Assembly (NCBI GenBank): GCA_030066655.1
Contig: JASJBE010000056.1
Coordinates: forward strand, 1-42,162
Source: Woeseiaceae bacterium
GTDB taxonomy: Bacteria > Pseudomonadota > Gammaproteobacteria > Steroidobacterales > Woeseiaceae
Direction of reading: 5' to 3'
DNA: 42,162 bases
Below, one piece after another: positions 26,070-35,200 of this stretch. A program made the translations under genes and the position numbers. Every line of letters begins with the position of its first letter. The stretch's first letter is position 1. The notes beneath the pieces were generated by a model. That model was not told the DNA's origin. It ran no database searches and worked only from the letters and a program-made list of their open reading frames with translations.

Positions 26070-26926
26070 TGCGATGGGCTGCGCCGCTGCTGTTTGCCGC
26101 GCAGCTCGCGGTTGCGGGTGCTGAGCGACCGGCGCCACTGGCGGTTGATGAGCTGCGCGATCTTTCGGTCGATACGACGATTGTCCGGGAGCGAGCGCTC
26201 GACCCGGGTCCCGGCTTCACGGCGTACCTGGTCACTTACCAGTACGCGGGCCTGAAGCTGCACGCGATGGTCGCCGTTCCTGAAAGCGATGCACCGGAGG
26301 ACGGCTACCCGGTCGTCATTGCAAACCACGGTTACGTGCCGGACCCGCGCCGCTATGGCATCACGGTGGATGGTCGCGACTCGCGGCCGGGCGACTACTA
26401 TCGATCCGTGCCCGGCCTGTTCGCGTCGCGAGGCTTCCTGACGGTGATCCCCGACTACCGGGGTCACAGCAGTTCCGAAGGCTTCGACGACATCAATCCG
26501 CAGACGGATGAGTCCTTCGCCTACTACGCCGAAGACGTCGTGGCGCTCATCGCCGTGCTCGACCAGTTGGACAACGCCGACCTGGACAACGTTTTCATGT
26601 GGTCGCATTCGATGGGCGGCATTGTTGCTGCCCGCGCTCTGCTGGCAACTGACGTCGTGCAGGCGTCGTCATTCTGGTCGACCATGGACGTTACCGGCCT
26701 GTCGAATCGTTTCGATGCGTTCGACGGCCCGGTCAACGTGCATCATGCAGCAGGCGACGAAGCAACGCCTGTGACGAACAGTCGCTCGCTGGCGGAAGCG
26801 CTCGAAGACGCTGGTCTGCTGGCCGGCTACTTCGAGTACGAGGTAGCTGACCATTTTTTCGATGAGCAACGTCGAGAATCTGCGGCTGACCTTGACGCCC
26901 AGCTGTTCCGGTCTCGTCTGCGATGA
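26069..26926 (+). CDS. Exported alpha/beta hydrolase
   Basis: This 285-aa protein has a short N-terminal signal-like segment (PLLFAAQLAVAGAE). It has an oxyanion-region ANHGYVPDP, LTVIPDYRGHSSSEG, the nucleophile elbow SHSMGG, an acid in HHAAGDEATP and a His in VADHFFD. This is a complete catalytic set for a peptidase-S9-like or esterase alpha/beta hydrolase. The start overlaps the symporter stop (TGATG) and its stop overlaps the next start. A periplasmic location suggests that it trims the substrate (ester or acyl group) before uptake by the symporter. Confidence 0.82.
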   Translation: MRWAAPLLFAAQLAVAGAERPAPLAVDELRDLSVDTTIVRERALDPGPGFTAYLVTYQYAGLKLHAMVAVPESDAPEDGYPVVIANHGYVPDPRRYGITVDGRDSRPGDYYRSVPGLFASRGFLTVIPDYRGHSSSEGFDDINPQTDESFAYYAEDVVALIAVLDQLDNADLDNVFMWSHSMGGIVAARALLATDVVQASSFWSTMDVTGLSNRFDAFDGPVNVHHAAGDEATPVTNSRSLAEALEDAGLLAGYFEYEVADHFFDEQRRESAADLDAQLFRSRLR

Positions 26927-27954
26927 GTGACATAGCGCAGAGCAAACAGTTCTTCGAGCGGTTCCGAGCCGCGCTTTACGATTGCGACCGTGTCGGCCTG
27001 CCGGACGCGTTTGATGCGCTGGTCCACCCCGACTGCGACATCGTGCTGCCGCAGCCGATGGGTCCCGTGACCGGACCCGATGCATTGTTCGAAAGCGCGT
27101 ACGCGCCGCTGCTCGATTCGATTCCGGACCTCGAGCGCCGCGACACGATCATGGTCGGCGGAGAGCAGGACGGTGAGCACTGGATCGGTTGTGGCGGCCA
27201 CTACCAGGGTGTGTTCGATCACCCATGGCTGGACATACCAGCGACGAGACACCTCGTGCACATTCGCTACATCGAGTTTTTCCGCATCGACGATGACAAG
27301 ATCGTGTCGATGCGCCTGCTCTGGGACATCCCGTCCGTCATGATGCAGGCTGACGCCTGGCCGATGGCGCCCAGTCTCGGCCGCGAGATCCTCGTGCCGG
27401 GACCGGCGGACAACAAAGGCATTGTCAGGTGCGCCAGTGAGCCGGAGCACAGTGCCGCGAGCATGCAGCTGGTCAATGACATGGTCGAAGGCCTCGGCCG
27501 ATTCGCCGAGGGTGGCGCGGAGGCGATGCAGCTGGATCGCTTCTGGCACCCGAAGATGACCTGGTACGGCCCGGCCGGCATCGGGTCCAACCGGCGGCTG
27601 TCGGGGTTTCGTAACTGGCACCAGATTCCTTTTCTCAAGAGCCTGCCGGATCGAGTAGCGGACAAGGACGGCGAGGGTCGCGATTGTTATTTTGCGGACG
27701 GCGACTACGTCGCCTTCTGCGGCTGGCCGGCGATGCGCGCAACGGTTACCGGCGATGGCTGGATGGGCATCGCCCCGTCGAATCGCGAGATCCATTTCGC
27801 AAGCCTCGACTTATGGCGCTGTGAGAATGGCGTGATCCGCGAGAACTGGGTCATGATCGATATTCTCGATGTTTGGCGACAGCTCGGTGTCGATGTCATG
27901 GAACGCATGCGCGAGACGACCTTCGCTCGCCAGCCAATCGACTTTAAAGTTTAA
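26923..27954 (+). CDS. Tandem SnoaL/NTF2-like protein
   Basis: This 343-aa protein is a full-length homologue of the one at 14279-15301. Shared blocks include QGVFDHPWLDIPATRH, WYGPAGIGSNRRLSGF, HQIPFLKSLPDR and ENWVMIDILDVWRQLGVDV. Two NTF2-fold domains lie at about residues 5-155 and 185-335. It overlaps the exported hydrolase gene by 4 bp (ATGA). Two such paralogues under one regulator suggest either two related steps or a hetero-oligomer. The reaction is unknown. Confidence 0.8.
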   Translation: MSDIAQSKQFFERFRAALYDCDRVGLPDAFDALVHPDCDIVLPQPMGPVTGPDALFESAYAPLLDSIPDLERRDTIMVGGEQDGEHWIGCGGHYQGVFDHPWLDIPATRHLVHIRYIEFFRIDDDKIVSMRLLWDIPSVMMQADAWPMAPSLGREILVPGPADNKGIVRCASEPEHSAASMQLVNDMVEGLGRFAEGGAEAMQLDRFWHPKMTWYGPAGIGSNRRLSGFRNWHQIPFLKSLPDRVADKDGEGRDCYFADGDYVAFCGWPAMRATVTGDGWMGIAPSNREIHFASLDLWRCENGVIRENWVMIDILDVWRQLGVDVMERMRETTFARQPIDFKV

Positions 27955-27964
27955 GAGGAGCTCC

Positions 27965-28504
27965 GTGGTGACAGACCGCAGGCCCGTACAGGCCGAACTG
28001 ACGGCCGACAATGACCTGTCGAAGACAGATGAAACCCTGTCCGTCATCGATGCAATGGTCGACGGACTCAATGACCACGACATCGACGGCATGGGTCGAT
28101 TCTTCAGCGAATCGTTCCGCTGGATCGGTAACGCCGGTTGCGGATTCAAGGACGGCCTGAAGGAGTTCCAGGACAACTGGCAGCGACCGTTCCAGGCGGC
28201 CTTTTCCGACAAGACGTGCATCGACGAGGCTCGCATCACGCAGGGTGAGTGGTGTGCTGCGCTCGGCAGGCAGGAGGCGATTCACTCCGGCACCTTCATG
28301 GGCATCGAACCGACCGGGAAGCGCGTCGAGATTCGCTACATGGATTTCTGGAAAGTGAAAGACGGCAAGATCGTCGACAACTGGGTCATGGTCGACTTCC
28401 CGTACGTGATGCAGCAGCTCGGGGTGGATCCCTTCAATGGCCATGGCTGGGAGCGAAACGATTCGAGCCGCATGCCCAATCGCAACGGCGGACCGGCAAC
28501 CTGA
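27965..28504 (+). CDS. Single-domain SnoaL/NTF2-like protein
   Basis: This protein of about 179 aa resembles the C-terminal domain of the tandem SnoaL proteins: FRWIGNAGCGFKDGLKEFQ, SGTFMGIEPTGKRVEIRYMD, DFWKVKDGKIVDNWVMVDF and YVMQQLGVDP. The start is GTG at 27965 or the adjacent GTG at 27968, with AAGAGGAG at 27953-27960. It is the last gene of the plus-strand unit. The motif GxxPTGKxVxxRxxDFW is typical of SnoaL ester cyclases. Confidence 0.78.
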   Translation: MVTDRRPVQAELTADNDLSKTDETLSVIDAMVDGLNDHDIDGMGRFFSESFRWIGNAGCGFKDGLKEFQDNWQRPFQAAFSDKTCIDEARITQGEWCAALGRQEAIHSGTFMGIEPTGKRVEIRYMDFWKVKDGKIVDNWVMVDFPYVMQQLGVDPFNGHGWERNDSSRMPNRNGGPAT

Positions 28505-28572
28505 ATCGATGAGCAATCTCACTCGAACTCGGAAGCTGGTCCGTAGAGTCGCCCGCCTACATTGAAGAGGGG

Positions 28573-28601
28573 TTGACAATCTATCTACTGATAGGTAGTC
28601 T
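28573..28601 (+). promoter_or_regulatory. tetR promoter overlapped by operator
   Basis: TTGACA at 28573-28578 is a perfect -35, and TAGTCT at 28596-28601 is a plausible -10 after a 17-bp spacer. The 18-bp palindrome CTATCTACTGATAGGTAG (28581-28598) fills the spacer, so a bound repressor would block RNA polymerase. This suggests autoregulation of the TetR gene at 28632. Confidence 0.75.
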
Positions 28602-28631
28602 TCATTCCCAACACTGATAGAGAAGGCCGCC

Positions 28632-29186
28632 GTGGCGGACAAGCGCACACAAATAGAAGAGGTCGCAACACAGGCGATCAAACGCGAAGGATTCAGGAGC
28701 ATGAGCTTCCGTACCCTCGCGGATGAGGTCGGCGTGAAGTCCTCGAGTGTGCATTACCACTTCCCGACCAAGGACGATCTGGCGGAAGCGGTTATCCGCA
28801 GCTACACGCGGGCGTTCAGTGACGCGCTCGATGGAATCGATCGCCGTGAATCCTCTCTGGTCGAGAAGATCGACGCGTTTAACGAGCTGTTTGCGGACGT
28901 CGTTTCGCATGACGACATCTGCCTGTGCGGCATGATGGCGGCTGAGGTGAGTTCGCTGAACGACTCGGCGAAGGCAGCATTGAAGGGTTTCTTCAGCACG
29001 TCCGAAGAATGGCTCAAAAGCGTCTTTCAGTCCCACGCAGAAGAGCTGAAATCGCCGCTCTCCGCGGAAGAGCTGGCAAGGATATTCCTGGCTGGACTGG
29101 AGGGCGCCACGCTGATCGACCGGGTGGAATCTGGCAGTGATCGCCTTGCAGCGTACCGAGCTTTGACACGGGCACTCGTGGCCTGA
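28632..29186 (+). CDS. TetR-family transcriptional regulator
   Basis: This 184-aa protein has an N-terminal TetR helix-turn-helix (FRTLADEVGVKSSSVHYHFP, with TKDDLAEAV after it) and a variable ligand-binding C-terminal domain. The start is GTG at 28632 with AGAAGG at 28621-28626. The same 18-bp palindrome lies in its own promoter and before the SDR gene at 29252, so it probably represses itself and the SDR-DoxX pair. The ligand is unknown. Confidence 0.92.
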   Translation: MADKRTQIEEVATQAIKREGFRSMSFRTLADEVGVKSSSVHYHFPTKDDLAEAVIRSYTRAFSDALDGIDRRESSLVEKIDAFNELFADVVSHDDICLCGMMAAEVSSLNDSAKAALKGFFSTSEEWLKSVFQSHAEELKSPLSAEELARIFLAGLEGATLIDRVESGSDRLAAYRALTRALVA

Positions 29187-29205
29187 GTTTTTTTACCCGC
29201 AGCAT

Positions 29206-29223
29206 CTACCTACTGATAGATAG
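29206..29223. promoter_or_regulatory. Second TetR operator
   Basis: CTACCTACTGATAGATAG differs at only two positions from the operator in the tetR promoter (28581-28598), and both differences preserve the dyad by swapping the arms. It lies 29 bp upstream of the SDR start at 29252. Confidence 0.75.
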
Positions 29224-29251
29224 AAATACTTACTGAAACAGGAGAATGACA

Positions 29252-30025
29252 ATGACCAACACAGCAAACGAAGAAAAAGTAGCCCTGATCGTCGGTGGCA
29301 CGACCGGCATGGGCAAAGCCAGCGCGAGGGCGCTACTGGAACGCGGCGCGACCGTTCGAATCGTCGGACGAAGCGAAGAGCGTCTGAACGCGGCGCGTGA
29401 TGAGTTGGCCCGCCTCGGTGAGGTCGAGACCGTCAAAGCAGATCTCTACGACCGCAAGGACGTCGACGCGCTAATCGCAGACATCGACAATGATGAACGT
29501 GCTTACGGCTATCTCGTCAACGCGGCCGGCACGTTTAACCCCAAGCCGTTCCTCGAACACACGGACGCCGACTACGACAGCTATCTCGACTTGAACAAGG
29601 CGACGTTCTTCGTCACGCAGGCCGTCGCTCGAAACATGGCGCAGAACGGCGGCGGTTCGATCGTCAACATCGGTTCGATGTGGGCGAAGCAGGCTGTCAA
29701 AGCCACGCCTTCGTCTGCCTACTCGATGGCCAAGGCCGGTCTGCACTCGCTGACGCAGCACCTGGCGATGGAGCTTGGCGATAAAGGCATCCGCGTCAAC
29801 GCGGTCTCGCCGGCTGTCGTTGCCACACCGATCTACGAGACCTTTATCGATCCGTCCGAAGTCGATACAGCCCTCGCCGGCTTCAACGACTTCCACCCGA
29901 TCGGCCGCATCGGCAAGCCAGACGACGTGGCCAGCGCGATCGATTACCTGCTGTCAGACGGCGCCGGCTGGATTACCGGCACGGTCGTCGATGTGGATGG
30001 CGGCGTGATGGCTGGCCGCAACTAA
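29252..30025 (+). CDS. Short-chain dehydrogenase/reductase (SDR)
   Basis: This 257-aa classical SDR has the nucleotide-binding GGTTGMGKASA, NAAGTF, the catalytic region VNIGSMWAKQ, YSMAKAG (Tyr-x3-Lys) and a C-terminal ITGTVVDVDGG. The ATG at 29252 is preferred over 29246 because GGAG at 29241-29244 then has normal spacing. It is downstream of a TetR operator and is followed by a DoxX gene. It may detoxify a quinone or carbonyl compound sensed by the TetR protein, but the substrate is unknown. Confidence 0.9.
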   Translation: MTNTANEEKVALIVGGTTGMGKASARALLERGATVRIVGRSEERLNAARDELARLGEVETVKADLYDRKDVDALIADIDNDERAYGYLVNAAGTFNPKPFLEHTDADYDSYLDLNKATFFVTQAVARNMAQNGGGSIVNIGSMWAKQAVKATPSSAYSMAKAGLHSLTQHLAMELGDKGIRVNAVSPAVVATPIYETFIDPSEVDTALAGFNDFHPIGRIGKPDDVASAIDYLLSDGAGWITGTVVDVDGGVMAGRN

Positions 30026-30058
30026 ACCTCTTGAAGCACAAAACAAAGGAGTAATCTG

Positions 30059-30466
30059 ATGAGCAAGCTATTCTCGAAACTGACACCTGATGCACACTGG
30101 TTGTTGCGTGCAGGCCTGGCCAGCGTGTTTCTCTTCCACGGTTTTGGCAAGGTGCCGAACGTAGCCGGCTTCGCCGAGACGATGGGTCTTCCGTACACGA
30201 TCGCTTTGCTGGTCACGTTCGCTGAGATCGCTGCCGGACTCGGCATCATCGTCGGTGGATTCGGCAGGGAGCTGATCACACGACTGGCGACGCTGGCGAT
30301 GATCCCGGTGCTCATCGGGGCAATCGCGCTGGTCCACGGCCCACGCTGGAGCTTCACGCCGACTGAAGGCTTCCCGATGGGAGGCATGGAGTTCCAGGTC
30401 GTGCTGCTGCTGGGAGCGCTGTACTTCCTGATTGTCGGCAACTCGTCTCCAACGCGTCAGGCATGA
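30059..30466 (+). CDS. DoxX-family membrane protein
   Basis: This is a 135-aa integral membrane protein with four hydrophobic segments. The start of the domain, LLRAGLASVFLFHGFGKV, and the TFAEIAAGLGIIVGG segment are typical of DoxX/DoxD-like proteins. AAAGGAG precedes the ATG. It is 33 bp after the SDR gene and is followed by a terminator, so it closes the TetR-controlled unit. DoxX proteins are linked to redox or quinone-associated functions in the membrane, but this member's role is unknown. Confidence 0.88.
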   Translation: MSKLFSKLTPDAHWLLRAGLASVFLFHGFGKVPNVAGFAETMGLPYTIALLVTFAEIAAGLGIIVGGFGRELITRLATLAMIPVLIGAIALVHGPRWSFTPTEGFPMGGMEFQVVLLLGALYFLIVGNSSPTRQA

Positions 30467-30481
30467 CGATCTGCAGAAGCG

Positions 30482-30520
30482 ACGGGCCGGGCGTTGGCAA
30501 TGTCCGGCCCGTTTCTTTGT
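30482..30520 (+). terminator. Rho-independent terminator after doxX
   Basis: An 11-bp stem (ACGGGCCGGGC / GTCCGGCCCGT, one mismatch-type pair) with a 9-base loop is followed by TTCTTTGT. It lies 16 bp after the DoxX stop. Confidence 0.8.
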
Positions 30521-30594
30521 CGGGCGTACGGTCACAGATAGAATGATGTAATGGCCAGCGCTTCTTCGCCGCTACGCCGCGTATTCGGCGCGAG

Positions 30595-31455
30595 TTGGTT
30601 CACTCAGATCGGGCAACAGGAACATCCAAATTGAGGTTTAGAACGGGGCTGCTCTTCCAGCTCTTCAAGTACAGCGTCTACAGCCTGTTGACCCTGAACA
30701 TCGTTTTGTTCTATCTCGAGGATCACGCGGCTGCGCTGGTGAAGTACGCCGAAGGACTGACGCCCGCACTGCTACTCGAGGGCTATGCGACGTCGATCGA
30801 CACGGCGGCGTGGGTCATCCTGCTGCTGGTCTTCGAGCTCGAGACCTACATACTCGAGGATCGACACTTCACGAAGGTCGTGAACCGTACGCTGACGGCG
30901 GTCAGAGCGCTTTGTTTTGCCTTTATCGTCTTCGCGTTCTACGGCTACTTCCAGACGATGTTGTCGACGTACCAGTTCGAGTCCGCAGCCGGCGTCACGG
31001 ACCTGTGCTCCGTCGCCAATACCGGTGAGCTGTACGCGATCGACGAGAGCGAGTACGAGGAGATCACGCCAGGCAACTGCGAGACACTCTCCGAAGCGAC
31101 GAGTTTCAAGCGCTTCACCGACTCGGAGGCGCTGACCGACGATGCGATGGCAGTGCACATCCAGCGGCTGGCGTGGGCCGACGTCATCAATGCCGGCGTC
31201 TGGATACTGATCGTCATACTGCTGGAGATCGATATCCGGCTACAGGAGCGGAACCGTTATGAAGGGCTGGCCTTCAGAACCAGCATGAGCCTGAAGGCTG
31301 TCTTCTACCCCACGTTGTTCCTTGTCGCCGTGTACTGGGGCGTCAAAGGCGACTTCATCGACTTCTGGGACGCGTTCCTGTGGCTCGTGGCGTTCCTGTT
31401 CATCGAGAACAACATTCTCGAGTGGCGCGAAGAGGAGCATGCAGCCTCTACCTGA
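30595..31455 (+). CDS. Uncharacterised integral membrane protein
   Basis: This protein of 274-286 aa has about six hydrophobic segments (LFKYSVYSLLTLNIVLFYL, AAWVILLLVFELETYIL, ALCFAFIVFAFYGYF, ADVINAGVWILIVILLEID, AVFYPTLFLVAVYWGV, DAFLWLVAFLFIENNIL). A hydrophilic loop of about 60 residues, with two Cys, sits between segments 3 and 4. I do not recognise a family. There is no ATG start: TTG at 30595 or TTG at 30631 (ACAGGA upstream) must be used. The spacing from the terminator suggests a separate transcript. Confidence 0.72.
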   Translation: MVHSDRATGTSKLRFRTGLLFQLFKYSVYSLLTLNIVLFYLEDHAAALVKYAEGLTPALLLEGYATSIDTAAWVILLLVFELETYILEDRHFTKVVNRTLTAVRALCFAFIVFAFYGYFQTMLSTYQFESAAGVTDLCSVANTGELYAIDESEYEEITPGNCETLSEATSFKRFTDSEALTDDAMAVHIQRLAWADVINAGVWILIVILLEIDIRLQERNRYEGLAFRTSMSLKAVFYPTLFLVAVYWGVKGDFIDFWDAFLWLVAFLFIENNILEWREEEHAAST

Positions 31456-31489
31456 TCCGTCTCGCGCGTAGCGCGGATGACTCGCTAAC

Positions 31490-31969
31490 TCAGTATCGAC
31501 CGTGCTGCTTGAACACGTAGTTGTTCAGCTCGATGAACTCGTGGTTCATGCGATGAACGATCCGGTGCGTTGAGCGCACGATCGCGCGCATGACCTTGTA
31601 GACGAGCGTCGGTTCGTTATTGACGATGCTCTCAAAGTCAGTCCGGGAAAGGCTGACGACACGCGCGCCCGACAGCGCTCGCAGGCCGACCGTATGTTTC
31701 TGGCCGTCGACGAAGCCGAGCTCGCCGGCCATATCGCCGGTCTTCAGGATTGCGAGGCTCATCTCGTCGTCGCCGCCAACGAGCTTGGTGACTTCGAGCC
31801 TGCCCTCCAGGATCACATGCAGTGCGTTGTCCTGCGTGCCTTCCTTGATCAGGAATTCCCCGTCCTTGAGTATGTGTGCGCTCATCAGCCCGGCAAGCGT
31901 CATGGCCTCCTTCTCGGTCAGCTCGCGTCCGAGCGACGAGTCGCGAATCAGTTCCGGTGTTTCCTTCAT
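31490..31969 (-). CDS. Stand-alone cyclic nucleotide-binding domain protein
   Basis: This 159-aa protein is a single cNMP-binding beta-barrel: FLIKEGTQDNALHVILEGRL, ILKTGDMAGELGFVDG as the phosphate-binding cassette, then SLSRTDFESIV and a C-terminal helix. The usual Arg of the cassette is not evident (LGFVDGQKHTVGLRA), so nucleotide specificity is uncertain. There is no helix-turn-helix, so it is not a CRP-type activator. It may act as a regulatory partner protein. It is monocistronic on the minus strand. Confidence 0.85.
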   Translation of the reverse strand: MKETPELIRDSSLGRELTEKEAMTLAGLMSAHILKDGEFLIKEGTQDNALHVILEGRLEVTKLVGGDDEMSLAILKTGDMAGELGFVDGQKHTVGLRALSGARVVSLSRTDFESIVNNEPTLVYKVMRAIVRSTHRIVHRMNHEFIELNNYVFKQHGRY

Positions 31970-32171
31970 CGTCCTGGTCCCTGTTGGTTGGGAATAACAG
32001 AGTATTGCTCCTTAATCGAACGGTGAGCAATACGCAGAAGACGTCAAATCGCATCGTCCTGCATCGCGCCTATGCCACTCGGTCCACAGGCCTGACAGAC
32101 TGTGCTGCGACTATGCGCGGAATTCTGAGCGATGCCTGATTAAGGAATGTAGGCCCGTTTGCTGGAAACGT

Positions 32172-32206
32172 TCGCGGCGCGACGAAAGCGATTCGTCGCG
32201 CCGCGA
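32172..32206 (-). terminator. Strong hairpin after the 1138-aa gene
   Basis: A perfect 15-bp stem (TCGCGGCGCGACGAA at 32172-32186 and its complement at 32192-32206) closes a 5-base loop, 7 bp beyond the stop of the large surface-protein gene. The following run is only CGTTTCC, so it is a terminator or mRNA 3'-end stabiliser with a weak U-tract. Confidence 0.7.
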
Positions 32207-32213
32207 GGTCTCG

Positions 32214-35200
32214 TCAGAACGAGAACTTGACGCCCAGCATCGGCACGTCGACCCAGTCATCCAGCTTGTAGCGATCCCAGTCGAGGGTAACGGACCAGTC
32301 CGGCGCCAGCTGCCATTCGACACCGACACCGAAGTACGGCTCGTTGCCCTTCGCGTCGCCTTCCACGCGACCGCTACCGCCACTGACTACTTCTGCCTCG
32401 ATGTCAGCTTGCCAGACGAATAGCCCGGCACGTCCGGTCAGCGCAAAATCGCTGTTTTGCAGCGGCCAGCGTGCAGCACCACCGAGAATCCAGCCGTCAC
32501 CGAGTGACGGATGAACGGCAAGCGTGTCATCGAGAATCGAAGTGACCTGGTTCGGCGGGATGGTTGCACCGAAGCGAGTCCTTGCCTCACCGAGTTCGAC
32601 GTAGCCAGTTTCGATGGCGAAGAACTCGTTAAAGCTGTAACCGACAATGATCTTCCACGCCGTATCTTCATCGTCGACGCTCGGGTTGTTGATCGACCAG
32701 CCACGTGCCGACAGGTCGCCAACGAGGTCGTCGCTGCTGTAGTTGGCGCTGGACTGTCCGATACCGCCCGCGACATACCAGTCCTCGGCAATAGCCTCTG
32801 TCGAAGTGCTGGCAAGGACTGCCAAGACTGCAAACGCCAACAGTGTCATTCCCGCTGCGGAGCGAACGGCATGCAGTCGAAGCATCGCCGCCGACAGCAA
32901 CACGGCAAAAGCGATCCAGCCGAGACTGCCCGTGCCACCGACACCCTCAATGATCAAGTCAATGGTATCGATCACGGAGATCTGTTGCTCGTCACTGGCA
33001 GGCGCGCTGAATTGACCCGATGTCGTCGCAACGAGCGTCAGCACAGCAGCCTCACCCGGCGTCGTCAGCACGATCTCGGCAGTCACGGTTGCACCCGCGA
33101 CAAGGTCGCCGATGTCGCAGCTGATGACACCTTCATCGTCGGTGCAACTGCCCGTGTCTATCGTCACGGAGACCAACACCGTGCCTTCCGGCAGGGTCAC
33201 GCCAAGCGTGACGTTCGTGTCGTCGCTCGGTCCGTCGTTGCTGATAATAACCTGGTAAGTCACCCGTTCATTGATTGATGGCTCAACAGGTGTCGCGGTG
33301 ATGTTCACACCGATGGCTGCCTGAGGCGGGTTGACCCTCGTGATCACGGTCTGACTGTTATTGGACGTGTCTGGATCTTCCTCATTGGCAGTCACTGACG
33401 CCGTATTTGTGATGTCGATTTCCGTCGCCGTTATGCGCGGCGCTACGACAATCGTGACGGTGACATTGGATCCGTCTGCGATGTCGCCCAGGTTGCAGCT
33501 CAATACGCCTCCCGTATCAGGTGCGGCGTCACAGCTGCCCGTGCCGCTCGCCGAGGCCGATACGAAGCCGACATCGCCAATCGGAAGGGTGTCAGTCAGC
33601 ACGACGTTCGTCGCGTCGCTGGTGCCGTCGTTCTGCACGGTCAGTGTATAAGTCAGTTCAGGACCTCCGGAGAAGACCGGGTCCGGGGTAGCGACTTTAC
33701 TGAGTACCAGGTCCGCCTGTGCGGGACCCGCCGGCAGCACGGTAACGTCGACGCTTGCGCTGTCGTTGGTCGAGACGGGGTCGGCCTGATCGCCGCCGAT
33801 CGTGACGACGTTGGAAACCGTCGTGTTGTCAGCGACATCCGGCGTTCCCACAACAATGCTGACCGTTGCGTCGCCGTTTGCAGCGACGGCGCCCAGCACG
33901 CAGGTGACCTGCACCGGGGTGCCAGCCGTCGTGCACGCGGCCCCCTGGCTCGGCGTTGCTGACACGAAGCTCAGCAGCTCGTCCAACGTGTCGACCAGCG
34001 TCACGCCGGTTGCATCGTCGGGACCGTTGTTGTCGACGCTGATCGTGTATGTGAGTTGCGCGCCCTCGGTGACCGGACCTGTTGGGCTTACTGACTTGCT
34101 CACTGCAAGGTCTGCCGAAGGTACTGCGCCCGGCACGAACTCGTCCATGCCGATGTCGACCGTTGCCGTGCCGTCGCTGTCGCCGTCCTGCGGCCGGGTC
34201 TGATTTTCGAAGTCAACGCTGGGTACGAGCGGTGCCGCATTATCGCCGGCGTCAATCGTCGGGGATCCGGCGCCCTGTGTCGGGTCCGGATCGATCGCCG
34301 TGATGTTCGGCAGGATCGGCGCCTCGTCGATATTCGCACCGGACGTCAACTCAGCGGATGATGCGATGCCGAACTCGGTGCTCGCATCAGGAAAGCCCGT
34401 CAGGTCCGTGATCGCATTGTTGAAAAACTGGACGCTCGCCGGAATGTCCGAGAATGGGTCGTTGTCGACGAAGATGTCGCGGCCAGCCGTAGCATCCGTG
34501 TTGTCGTAGATGATGTTGTTGTAGATCCTTCCGACGCCGGTTGAGCCACCGACCGTTATGAAGGCGCCGCCACCTCTGCCAACGGCACTGTTGCCATAGA
34601 TCGTGTTGTTCGTGATCGTGAGAAACGTGCCGTCCCGCCTGGCATTGTAGATGCCACCGCCGTCGCCGCTTGCCGCGTTAGCGGCAAAACCGGTGTTGAC
34701 AAGAACGAAGTCGAAGACGCCTTCCCTGACGTGCACTCCGCCGCCGTTTGTCGCGGTGTTGTCCACAAATCCTGCGATTCTGGCTGAGAACGTGTTCGCC
34801 CCGACGTCCGCGCCGCCGCCGTTGCCCTGCGCCGTGTTGCCGGTGAACTCGATATCGTCGAACCCGACCTCTGTGAGCCTGGCCGTGAGAGGATCGGAGG
34901 GATCGAGACCTTCGATCTCGACGGCACCGCCGTTTCCCTGCGCGATGTTGTCGAAGAATTCGGCATCAGTGATGAACGCGCCGGCGATTGAGCTGGCGCC
35001 GATGTGGATGGCGCCACCGTCCCCGGTGCCGTCTCCGGCGATACCGCGAGCCTCGTTACCGTCGAAGGTTACGTCGAAAATATTGACCGGAACCTCGGCG
35101 AGGTCCTCGACGCGGACAAACAGGGCGCCGCCGTCGTCATCGGCGGCATTATCGAGGAACACGCTGCCGGACACGGTAACGCCGGCGCCGTTGACGGTGA

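Noticed and set aside
26827..27795. Minus-strand 322-codon frame opposite the SnoaL gene
   Set aside because: Shadow frame with no motif; the plus-strand gene is overlapped and coupled to its neighbours.
14279..28504. Sulfo-Entner-Doudoroff (sulfoquinovose) pathway
   Set aside because: SDR, lactonase and aldolase types fit, but no dehydratase or sulfoquinovosidase is present, and the SnoaL, bicupin and MetE-like genes are unexplained.
32511..33278. Plus-strand frames inside the large surface-protein gene (also 34651-35412)
   Set aside because: They arise from the repetitive DUF11 and beta-helix coding sequence in the opposite direction and lack ribosome sites.
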